64,000 nucleotides of DNA from Rhizobium skierniewicense. Lineage in GTDB: Bacteria; Pseudomonadota; Alphaproteobacteria; Rhizobiales; Rhizobiaceae. Below the pieces are notes generated by a model that was given only the letters and a program-made list of their open reading frames with translations, searched no databases and was not told the DNA's origin. A program made the position numbers and the translations under genes. Position 1 is the first letter of the stretch. Each line of letters opens with the position of its first letter. Location: NCBI RefSeq assembly GCF_014196515.1, contig NZ_JACIDV010000008.1:124001-188000 (forward strand), given 5' to 3'. Below are positions 8,668 through 16,463 of this stretch, piece by piece.

Positions 8668-10734
8668 ATGGCAGTTGCCTACCTCGAAAAACTAAACGAG
8701 CAGCAGCGCAAGGCCGTAGAGCATGGCGTCGGGCTGGCTGAAGGCAACACAGCAGGGCCTCTGTTGATCATTGCAGGTGCCGGATCTGGTAAGACCAACA
8801 CGCTCGCCCATCGCGTGGCGCATCTCATCGTCAATGGTTCGGACCCGCGACGTATTCTCCTGATGACCTTTTCGCGCAGAGCCGCCTCCGAAATGGCCCG
8901 CCGCGTCGAGCGCATCTGCCGCAATGTACTGGGTGCCAATGCGGATGTCCTGACAGACGCCCTTGCCTGGTCCGGCACGTTTCATGGCATCGGTGCCCGC
9001 CTGCTGAGGATGTATGCCGAGCAGATCGGTCTCAATCTCGACTTCACAATCCACGACCGAGAAGACAGCGCCGACCTCATGAACCTCGTGCGGCACGAGC
9101 TCGGATTTTCCAAAACAGAGAGCCGCTTCCCGACCAAGGGCACCTGTCTCGCGATTTATTCACGCGCCGTCAACTCGGAGACGCCGCTGAACGAGATTCT
9201 GAGACAGCACTATCCATGGGTCGCCACATGGGAAGAACAGTTAAGGGAATTGTTCGGAGCTTATGTCGAGGCAAAACAGGCGCAGAACGTTCTCGATTAC
9301 GATGATCTCTTGCTCTACTGGGCGCAGATGGTCAGCGATCCCGATCTCGCCGACGACATCGGTAATCGCTTCGACCATGTCATGGTCGACGAATATCAAG
9401 ATACCAACAAACTCCAGTCGTCGGTCCTGATGGCACTCAAGCCCGGCGGCCGCGGCTTGACCGTGGTTGGCGACGATGCCCAGTCGATCTACTCTTTCCG
9501 GGCAGCGACAGTTCGCAACATTCTCGACTTTCCAGCTTCCTTCAGTCCGGCGGCAGACGTCATCACACTCGATCGCAATTACCGTTCGACCCAGCCCATT
9601 CTGGCGGCGGCCAACGGTGTGATCGAACTGGCGCGCGAGCGCTTCACCAAGAATCTGTGGACCGAACGGGAGTCGCTGGAGCGACCCAAACTCGTCACTG
9701 TCAAGGACGAGACCGAACAGGCGAATTTCATTGTCGAGCAGGTGCTGGCCAATCGCGAGACTGGCGTGACGCTGAAACAGCAGGCTGTGCTATTTCGTAC
9801 ATCCAGCCACAGCGGCACGCTCGAAGTCGAACTCACCCGCCGCAACATTCCCTTCGTCAAGTTCGGCGGTCTGAAGTTTCTCGACAGCGCCCACGTCAAG
9901 GACATGCTGGCCGTCCTGCGCTTCGCCCAGAACCCGCGGGACCGTGTCGCAGGCTTTCGTCTTCTGCAAATGTTGCCGGGCATCGGCCCCAAGAAGGCCG
10001 GTGTCATTCTCGACACGATTGCGTCCGATCCCGAACCGCTCTTGGCGCTTGCTGAAATTCCGCCACCACCGAAGACTGGCGAGGACTGGACGTCGTTCGT
10101 TCAATTGCTGGGAGGCCTTCGCAAAACGCAGGAAGGCTGGCCATCGGATATCGCGCAGGCCCGTCTCTGGTATGAACCGCATCTCGAGCGCATCCATGAA
10201 GATGCCGATACCCGTAAGGCCGACCTCCTGCAACTCGAACAGATCGCCAGCGGCTATCCTTCCCGAGAACGCTTCCTGACCGAACTGACACTTGATCCAC
10301 CGGATGCCACCAGCGATCAGGCGGGCGTACCATTGCTCGACGAGGACTATCTGATCCTGTCGACTATTCATTCCGCCAAAGGACAGGAATGGCGTTCAGT
10401 CTTCATGCTCAACGTTGTCGATGGCTGCATACCATCGGACCTGGGGACAGGAACGACGCAGGAGATTGAGGAGGAACGGCGTCTGCTCTATGTCGGCATG
10501 ACGCGGGCAAAGGACAGCCTGTCGCTCATCACACCTCAACGATTTTTCACACATGGTCAGAACTCGCAGGGCGACAGGCACGTTTATGCATCACGTTCGC
10601 GGTTCATCCCGGCGACGCTGCTGCAATACTTTGAACCGATGGCTTGGCCGAAAGTCTCAGCCGCAGCATCTGAACGCAGTGCCCAGCAAATCCGCATCGA
10701 TGTCGGCGCTCGCATGCGCGGCATGTGGAAATAG
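8668..10734 (+). CDS. UvrD/Rep-family DNA helicase
   Basis: 688 residues, superfamily 1A helicase that unwinds DNA 3'-5' using ATP. Visible motifs: Q-motif (LNEQQRKAVEHG), Walker A GAGSGKT near residues 37-43, Ia TFSRRAASEM, II VDEYQDTN near 240, III GDDAQSIYSFR, IV LDRNYRST, V TIHSAKGQEW and VI YVGMTRAKD near 605. It is somewhat shorter than UvrD and lacks its long C-terminal tail. It is the first gene of an SOS-type operon with a SRAP protein and DinB, behind a LexA box, so a role in repair or replication restart after DNA damage is likely. It is probably an accessory paralogue and not the housekeeping uvrD. Confidence 0.93.
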   Translation: MAVAYLEKLNEQQRKAVEHGVGLAEGNTAGPLLIIAGAGSGKTNTLAHRVAHLIVNGSDPRRILLMTFSRRAASEMARRVERICRNVLGANADVLTDALAWSGTFHGIGARLLRMYAEQIGLNLDFTIHDREDSADLMNLVRHELGFSKTESRFPTKGTCLAIYSRAVNSETPLNEILRQHYPWVATWEEQLRELFGAYVEAKQAQNVLDYDDLLLYWAQMVSDPDLADDIGNRFDHVMVDEYQDTNKLQSSVLMALKPGGRGLTVVGDDAQSIYSFRAATVRNILDFPASFSPAADVITLDRNYRSTQPILAAANGVIELARERFTKNLWTERESLERPKLVTVKDETEQANFIVEQVLANRETGVTLKQQAVLFRTSSHSGTLEVELTRRNIPFVKFGGLKFLDSAHVKDMLAVLRFAQNPRDRVAGFRLLQMLPGIGPKKAGVILDTIASDPEPLLALAEIPPPPKTGEDWTSFVQLLGGLRKTQEGWPSDIAQARLWYEPHLERIHEDADTRKADLLQLEQIASGYPSRERFLTELTLDPPDATSDQAGVPLLDEDYLILSTIHSAKGQEWRSVFMLNVVDGCIPSDLGTGTTQEIEEERRLLYVGMTRAKDSLSLITPQRFFTHGQNSQGDRHVYASRSRFIPATLLQYFEPMAWPKVSAAASERSAQQIRIDVGARMRGMWK

Positions 10735-10743
10735 GAGCGACCG

Positions 10744-11421
10744 ATGTGCAATCTCTATAACGTGACCACGACACGTGACGCCGTCCTGCAGTTTACACGG
10801 GCATTCCGCGATCTGGCAGGGTGGAACGAGGCAAGCTTCGACGTCTTCCCCGGCTATCAGGCTCCCATCGTTCGTGTCGCGGAAGACGGTCAAAGAGAGA
10901 TCGTCCGGGCAACATGGGGCATGCCTTCACCTCCGGCTTACGTGAAGAACTACGATCCCGGCGTCACCAATATCCGCAACGTCTCCTCACCGCACTGGCG
11001 GCGGTGGCTCGGACCGACCAGTCGCTGCGTTGTTCCCTTCACGTCCTTCGCGGAACCGGATCCTGCAAGCAAGGTCGGAGGCGGACGCGTGCCGAATGCC
11101 TGGTTTGCCAAGGATGAGACCAAACCCTTGATGTTCTTCGCAGGCTTCTGGACGCCTTGGAAAGGCATTCGCAAAGTCAGAGACGGAGAGCAGGAATTTG
11201 AACTGTTTGGCTTCCTGACGACGTCGCCCAACGAGATTGTCTCACCCATCCACGAAAAGGCCATGCCAGCGATCCTGACGACGCCGGAAGAAGTCGATAC
11301 GTGGCTGACGGCACCTTGGGACGAGGTGCGTCACCTTCAGAGACCCCTGCCCGGCAATATGCTCGTCATCGTGCCTCCGGAGACAAAACCCGACCTGCCG
11401 GAAGAAGGGCTGTTGCTGTGA
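10744..11421 (+). CDS. SRAP-family (YedK/HMCES) protein
   Basis: 225 residues. SRAP proteins crosslink through Cys2 to abasic sites in single-stranded DNA and so shield them. Here MCNLYN supplies Cys2 after removal of Met1. IHEKAMPAIL holds the conserved His of the active site, and TPEEVDTWL follows as in the family. The usual NARSET segment is replaced by NIRNVSSPHWRRW, a variant seen in rhizobial relatives. The gene starts 9 bases after the helicase stop, so it is co-transcribed with it and falls under the same LexA box. Confidence 0.9.
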   Translation: MCNLYNVTTTRDAVLQFTRAFRDLAGWNEASFDVFPGYQAPIVRVAEDGQREIVRATWGMPSPPAYVKNYDPGVTNIRNVSSPHWRRWLGPTSRCVVPFTSFAEPDPASKVGGGRVPNAWFAKDETKPLMFFAGFWTPWKGIRKVRDGEQEFELFGFLTTSPNEIVSPIHEKAMPAILTTPEEVDTWLTAPWDEVRHLQRPLPGNMLVIVPPETKPDLPEEGLLL

Positions 11422-11501
11422 AGAGATCACGTTGCATCGACCCGGCTCGGGAGCAAATCGACTTCTCTGGGAAGCACAAGGTCGATCGGTAAGGCCCTGA
11501 C

Positions 11502-12575
11502 ATGCACCCCGTTCGCAAGATCATTCACGTCGATATGGATGCCTTCTACGCCTCCGTCGAACAACGTGACAATCCAGAGCTCCGTGGCAAGCCGCTGGCG
11601 GTCGGTGGATCTGCTGCCCGCGGTGTCGTGGCAGCCGCGAGTTACGAGGCAAGAGCCTTCGGCGTCTATTCAGCCATGCCGTCGATCACAGCCAAACGAA
11701 AATGCCCCGATCTGATATTCGTGCCGCCACGTTTCGATGTCTATCGTCAGGTCTCCCAGCAGATTCGAGAGATTTTTGCGGAGTACACACCCGTCATCGA
11801 ACCACTGTCACTCGATGAAGCCTATCTCGACGTGACCGAGAACCTGAAAGGTATGGAGATCGCTACTGAGATAGCACTGGAAATCCGTGCCAAGATCAAG
11901 GAGGTCACAGGTCTAAATGCCTCTGCTGGCATCTCATACAACAAGTTCCTGGCGAAGATGGCGAGCGACCTGAACAAGCCCAATGGCCAGGCGGTGATCA
12001 CGCCGAAGAACGGGCCGGGCTTTGTCGAGGCCCTTCCCGTCAAGAAATTCCACGGGGTTGGCCCCGCCACTGCAGAGCGCATGAAACGCCACGGCATAGA
12101 AACTGGTTTGGATCTCAAATCAAAACCCCTCTCCTTCCTGCAACAACATTTCGGAAAATCAGGCCCATACTTCTACGGCATTGCCCGCGGCATCGATGAG
12201 CGGCAAGTCAAAGCCAACCGCATCCGAAAATCCGTCGGTGCTGAAGATACGTTTGTCGAGGACATCAATACGCTCGATCTTGCTCAGGCCGAATTGCGCC
12301 CCTTAGCCGAAAAGGTCTGGCGGTACTGCGAGGCGCACGACATCACCGGAAAAACGGTGACGGTCAAAATCAAATATTCGGATTTTACCCAGTCAACACG
12401 AAGCAAAACGTTGGCTTCAAGTGTTTCGAGCGCGGCTATGATGCTTGAGATCGCCGACACATTGCTGGGGTCTGTTTTCCCGTTCAAAAGGTCAGTGCGC
12501 CTTTTGGGTATCACTCTGTCCTCCCTTAGCATCGAAGACGGTGCCCAAGGTCCACAGCTTGATCTTGGATTGTGA
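11502..12575 (+). CDS. dinB: DNA polymerase IV (Y-family)
   Basis: 357 residues, the usual DinB length. Catalytic motifs: HVDMDAFYASVE at the N-terminus and SLDEAYLDVT near residues 104-113. A helix-hairpin-helix (FHGVGPATAERMKRHGI) follows, then the little-finger domain from about residue 230. It performs translesion synthesis opposite damaged bases. No beta-clamp-binding motif is obvious at the C-terminus (QLDLGL is the closest). It is the last gene of the helicase-SRAP-dinB group, 80 bases after the SRAP stop. Confidence 0.95.
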   Translation: MHPVRKIIHVDMDAFYASVEQRDNPELRGKPLAVGGSAARGVVAAASYEARAFGVYSAMPSITAKRKCPDLIFVPPRFDVYRQVSQQIREIFAEYTPVIEPLSLDEAYLDVTENLKGMEIATEIALEIRAKIKEVTGLNASAGISYNKFLAKMASDLNKPNGQAVITPKNGPGFVEALPVKKFHGVGPATAERMKRHGIETGLDLKSKPLSFLQQHFGKSGPYFYGIARGIDERQVKANRIRKSVGAEDTFVEDINTLDLAQAELRPLAEKVWRYCEAHDITGKTVTVKIKYSDFTQSTRSKTLASSVSSAAMMLEIADTLLGSVFPFKRSVRLLGITLSSLSIEDGAQGPQLDLGL

Positions 12576-12664
12576 TCGTGACGGGCTAGCAGTCGGCTAC
12601 ATTACTCGTGGACGGAACCAAAGTCCTGCGTTGTATTTTCCATGACACCCAAAGGAGGCCGGAT

Positions 12665-13002
12665 ATGAACAAGGACACGAAAGCTTAGCGAGCAATCGAA
12701 GACACTGAGAAAAAGCCAGTCCATAGCCAAGACCACCCTGCGGCCGGACCTCATGCGAGGAAACATTTGACTGACGAGAGCAAGACACGGGTACTGGAGC
12801 GTTGCACGGATCTAAGCAATACAAGGTGTCGCTAGAGGACTTACGCAAAGCGCTCGACAATACTTGGGCGAAAGAAAACGTCCTGGTCGCGGTCGCCGCC
12901 GGTGCGGATGGCACCAGTGGTGTTATGGATGGAGCAGACGCTACATTGCGGCGCGGCATCGAACGATTAGCCCATATCATTTTTTTCCGGAAGTCCAAAT
13001 GA
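12665..13002 (+). pseudogene. decayed small rhizobial gene
   Basis: A strong ribosome site (AAAGGAGG at 12651-12658) precedes ATG 12665, but the frame meets a TAG after seven codons (12686-12688). Reading on gives EKKPVHSQDHPAAGPHARK and LTDESKT. After this, inserting one base near 12787 restores PGTGAL and joins the frame that runs on from 12802 to 13002. The piece resembles a small rhizobial stress protein rich in HPAAGPHA. One nonsense codon and one 1-bp deletion explain its state. The link to the 3' half (12802-13002) is inferred from the shared frame. The remaining bases to 13244 show nothing recognisable. Confidence 0.45.
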
Positions 13003-13244
13003 TCGTAATTTCTGGCTCGGGTTCCGAGAAGGCGCAGATGCCGATTTTATCCGCACGAACTTTGGCTCGCTCAAACCGACAATGTGCGGTTCGGACGCAC
13101 CTGAGATGTCGAAAATAGCCAAGCCGGATCTGGATATCAAAAACACGCTCAAGCAGCGCCTTGAGCATCACAGCTAACATGCCGTTTTCTCCGACGTTTC
13201 CTCACCAAACAACGATTCGACCGACCGACTAGGGAGAACAAAAC

Positions 13245-13529
13245 CTACGACACGTCTATATCCGCAGCTACAAGTTTCTTGCTTATCAAACAGCTCATGA
13301 AGATTGAATCAGGGGAATTTAGCAGGTCGATCATCGTGGTGATGTTCGGCAGCCGAGCGGTGATCTCATAGACACCCAGAGTGCCCAGCGGTTCACCGCC
13401 TGGATTAAGCGACCAGAGAGCCTCCCGATACTCTCGCACTGCAACTTTAGTGTTTTCGAGTGTCATGCAAAAGTGCATGCCCACATCCGGCCCGCAACCT
13501 ATCTCGTGGCCATAGACAGTAAATTCCAC
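13245..13529 (-). CDS. hypothetical protein after the FtsH-like gene
   Basis: 94 residues, starting at GTG 13529 with GGGGA 6 bases upstream, 12 bases after the stop of the FtsH-like gene. No recognised domain. The sequence alternates short strands and helices, with two cysteines near the N-terminus (GCGPD, HFCMT). Its place as the last gene of the operon suggests a partner or substrate of the protease, but this is context only. Confidence 0.55.
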   Translation of the reverse strand: MEFTVYGHEIGCGPDVGMHFCMTLENTKVAVREYREALWSLNPGGEPLGTLGVYEITARLPNITTMIDLLNSPDSIFMSCLISKKLVAADIDVS

Positions 13530-13541
13530 GATTGTCCCCGC

Positions 13542-15401
13542 TTACATCTTATCTATGAGCATTTGACGGTCAACAACCAGTTCTGCAGCCAACCGCATAA
13601 GCCGTACCTTTTCCTTAGAGAGGAGTTCCTTCGTCGCTCGATATTCGCGTGCAAGGATATGATCGACCTCGGCTCGAAGTTCAGGCGCAGGAATGAAGGA
13701 ATCGTCAACAGAGTTCGCTCCTACCTGGTAACGAAGGCTTTTCCCCAGACCGTAGCTCCCCACAACGCGGTAGGCTAGACGTGTAGCTTGATCGAGATCG
13801 CTTCCAGCGACACCTCCGGCGCCAATTGACCGGTTACCAAGTACGATTTCTTCAGCCGCGGTGCCGCCCAGCATAATACGAATCTTTGCTAGCAAATCCC
13901 TTTCGGTCGGAAGTGCTTGATTGCGCATCTTGTAGTGTAGCCGACCGCCGTCTTGTACTTGTTCGCCCTCTCTCATATGAGATTCGACACGAATGCTGAT
14001 TACGTCGGCGACCCCCGAAGCCAGCGCTATGAGCGCGTGGCCGATCTCGTGGACGCTAATGCGATGAAGCATGTTTTCGGGAAGCGGCACCTTCGCCGGG
14101 AGCACCGCTTCGACGTCTTGAATGCTAAGCTCACCCTTTCGAATCCTAGCCGTGCGTTTTGCCGCACGTGCAAGCCTTTCCAAATCTGCCGGCGTGATTA
14201 ATCGTAACTCATCCGTAACTTTGCGCAGATCTTTGGCTGAGAGCATTCTATTAATATGAAAGGACAGGATCTCCGCGCGTTCCTCTTCTTCAGGCAACTC
14301 AAGGTAGATGTGTTTTTCGAGCCGCCCTGATCTGAGCACAGCATTGTCTATCAGGTGAGAGTAGTTTGTCGCTCCAACGATTATCGTACCGGGCTGTTCG
14401 AGTGCAAGCGTAGTCAGTTCGAGAAATCTGCCGATTACGTTGCCTTCGTAAAATGCATGATCACCCCGCATGGTAGCGCGGTCTCCGATTGCATCCAGTT
14501 CGTCCAAGAACAGTACGGCACCGCGGAGCGCCGTTGCCTCCGCAAAAGACTGGGTCATAGCGGCGAGCATGTCGCCAAGGTGTCCGTTTCTCGATCCCTG
14601 CCATGTCCCCACAGACGTCGAGACAAGAGTGAATCCAAGTTCGCGTGCAAGCGCGGTGGCGAAAAGCGTCTTGCCCGTTCCCGGCGGCCCCATAAGCAGT
14701 ACACCTCTGTCAACGTCTGTCCATGGGATCACCTCTCCTCGCCAGTCGGCCACATCCTGCTTGATCACATCAATCCAAGGACGCGCCGGACCAAAGCCAG
14801 GCAGTTCCGAAAGCTTGGGATGACGAGCGGCCGCCGGAATTGGCCCAACCAAGCTCGCGATGTCCAGCCCATCCAAAGAGTTTTTAATAGTAAGGCCGAT
14901 TACGATCTCCGCCTCCTGCCGAGCGATCGCTTCCGCAAGTGACACGTCGATGTCTTCGGCCCCAATCACCTTGCGAGCGGCGATGATGTGTCTCGCGCTG
15001 GGCGGCGAGACGCTTACGACGACATCTGCGGCCAATTTGAGGGAAATCTTAACCGCATCCAGTGATGTCGCGAGATAGATCACTTGGTGTTCTGGGCGAA
15101 AGACCGTGAAATCCTCACTTGCCTTCGACGTGGTTGGGCGAGATGTTCCACCAATAATATAGACAGGACGACGAAAGTCGTCGTAGGTTGAACTGGCACG
15201 GCCACCGTTCATCAACACATTCGCTGCTGACTTGGCATGCGAGATCCACGCCTTATCAACAACGCAAATGATGATCCCTTTTGCGTCGGTCTTAAACTGC
15301 TCGGTGCCACGAAGTGCCTGCCGCAGCGCGCAGAGCATAAGGAATTTGGCAGGGTTTCTAGCGAGTTCTCTGAAAACCTTTTTTTTAATATGGTGCCTCA
15401 T
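13542..15401 (-). CDS. soluble FtsH-like AAA ATPase/M41 metallopeptidase
   Basis: 619 residues. About residues 1-215 are an N-terminal domain without membrane helices. An AAA module follows: Walker A GPPGTGKT near 233-240, Walker B LFLDELDAIGDR near 293-304, then an arginine-finger region. The M41 peptidase has HEIGH as HExxH zinc ligands near 451 and SDLDQAT carrying the third acidic ligand. FtsH is normally anchored by two N-terminal helices; they are absent here, so this protein is predicted cytosolic. It overlaps the upstream gene by TAATG. It unfolds and degrades proteins with ATP. The target is unknown, and the setting (XRE regulator, small unknown partners) points to an accessory regulated system. 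Confidence 0.88.
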   Translation of the reverse strand: MRHHIKKKVFRELARNPAKFLMLCALRQALRGTEQFKTDAKGIIICVVDKAWISHAKSAANVLMNGGRASSTYDDFRRPVYIIGGTSRPTTSKASEDFTVFRPEHQVIYLATSLDAVKISLKLAADVVVSVSPPSARHIIAARKVIGAEDIDVSLAEAIARQEAEIVIGLTIKNSLDGLDIASLVGPIPAAARHPKLSELPGFGPARPWIDVIKQDVADWRGEVIPWTDVDRGVLLMGPPGTGKTLFATALARELGFTLVSTSVGTWQGSRNGHLGDMLAAMTQSFAEATALRGAVLFLDELDAIGDRATMRGDHAFYEGNVIGRFLELTTLALEQPGTIIVGATNYSHLIDNAVLRSGRLEKHIYLELPEEEERAEILSFHINRMLSAKDLRKVTDELRLITPADLERLARAAKRTARIRKGELSIQDVEAVLPAKVPLPENMLHRISVHEIGHALIALASGVADVISIRVESHMREGEQVQDGGRLHYKMRNQALPTERDLLAKIRIMLGGTAAEEIVLGNRSIGAGGVAGSDLDQATRLAYRVVGSYGLGKSLRYQVGANSVDDSFIPAPELRAEVDHILAREYRATKELLSKEKVRLMRLAAELVVDRQMLIDKM

Positions 15402-15727
15402 TATTCGCGCCCGCCTGCAGCATCACCGAGGCGGTACCAGCCGGTAGTGCAACGAACCACCCCCATCGATTTTGATAGCATCTGTATCTCGGAAATGGGA
15501 ACCAGCGCTCTAGGATCCTTGTCTTGGCAGGAGTTCCCAACGAGGACTGGAACCGGCCGATAAACGATCTTCCACTCGTTGAGCGTCCTCAACAATCCGA
15601 AATCATCATTTATGGCTGCTGACCTAGAACGAGCAAGAATATCGTAACCGAGCGCCACAAACGTATCGCCGTAGGCATCCATGAGCCTTCTTGGGCTGGT
15701 TTCGATACCGTCGCAGAACCTAAGCAT
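15401..15727 (-). CDS. hypothetical first gene of the FtsH-like operon
   Basis: 108 residues, with its stop overlapping the ATG of the FtsH-like gene (TAATG), so the two are translationally coupled. No known domain is recognised. It contains RRLMDAYGDTFVALGYDIL near the N-terminus and a C-terminal VVRCTTGWYRLG. It is divergent from an XRE regulator, with two operator-like repeats in its promoter region. It may be an adaptor for the protease; that is inference. Confidence 0.6.
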   Translation of the reverse strand: MLRFCDGIETSPRRLMDAYGDTFVALGYDILARSRSAAINDDFGLLRTLNEWKIVYRPVPVLVGNSCQDKDPRALVPISEIQMLSKSMGVVRCTTGWYRLGDAAGGRE

Positions 15728-15798
15728 GTTGAACCTCCAAAGTTGATTCGCCGGAGACGATTAAATCCAAGCCGAGGAGGACACTGCTCAAAGATTCG

Positions 15799-15836
15799 TT
15801 TCCGTATTTCGGCAATGAATTTCCGCTTTTGGGAAA
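15799..15836. promoter_or_regulatory. two operator-like direct repeats
   Basis: TTTCCGTATTTCGGCAA (15799-15815) and TTTCCGCTTTTGGGAAA (15820-15836) are near-copies whose starts are 21 bp apart, two helical turns. Each half is itself a partial dyad (TTTCCG facing CGG or GGGAAA). They sit between the FtsH-like operon and the divergent XRE gene, where that regulator would bind. Confidence 0.5.
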
Positions 15837-15897
15837 TATGTCAACAATTTTCTTATGTTCGTTTGCATGGATTCGAGTCTCGTGAGATTTGTTGCGA

Positions 15898-16146
15898 ATG
15901 GCGACAAAGCACCTCATCGTGAAGGCCGCACGCACGGCATTAGGTCTTTCCAGGAAAGACTTGGCGGAGCTTGCCGGCTTATCGGACCGAACGATCTACA
16001 ACATTGAAACAGCCCAAGATTACGTGCTTCTCGATACACTGATGAAGGTGAGGTCCGTATTCCGCGAACGGGGAGTCGAGCTCGTTGAGCCCAACGAACG
16101 TAGCGGATGGGGTTTGTTCTTCGTGACAGACGATGGCGATCGCTGA
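15898..16146 (+). CDS. XRE-family HTH regulator
   Basis: 82 residues from ATG 15898. A helix-turn-helix of XRE type fills the first half (ARTALGLSRKDLAELAGLSD, then RTIYNIE). The second half (LMKVRSVFRERGVELVE) matches the short dimer-forming tail of such regulators. It is divergent from the FtsH-like operon and probably represses it through the repeats at 15799-15836. No toxin partner is visible on its own strand. Confidence 0.8.
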   Translation: MATKHLIVKAARTALGLSRKDLAELAGLSDRTIYNIETAQDYVLLDTLMKVRSVFRERGVELVEPNERSGWGLFFVTDDGDR

Positions 16147-16463
16147 GGCTCGCTGGGCCGATTTATGCGGTCTTGTAATTTCACAGAAACGCAACAGCTA
16201 ACTCGCAACGCTTTCGAGAGTGTTGTGCAACAAGCCAAATATCCTATTCGCAACAAAGCAACGCGCGCTCAGGGGACGGTAGCCGGGCTAAGCATCTAAA
16301 ATTCCAACCGTTATTGCTACTCACTCACTCAGCAATAAAATTGAAACGGCACTCTTTGGAACATTTAGAGGGTGCATTGTCGGATTACCGCAAACATGTG
16401 GTCAGTCCTTTGTTCTGGACTAACCCGATTTTGTCTCGATGCAGACACAGCACTCAACCGGCT
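16147..16463. other. intergenic region between convergent genes
   Basis: These 317 bases lie between the XRE gene and the chloride-channel gene, which converge. There is no ORF with coding character, no clear intrinsic terminator and no RNA gene that I can recognise. A small dyad TTGCT/AGCAA around 16313-16335 is too weak to interpret. Confidence 0.4.

Noticed and set aside
15720-15935. Minus-strand frame upstream of the FtsH-like operon
   Set aside because: It covers the divergent promoter and operator repeats and has no coding character.
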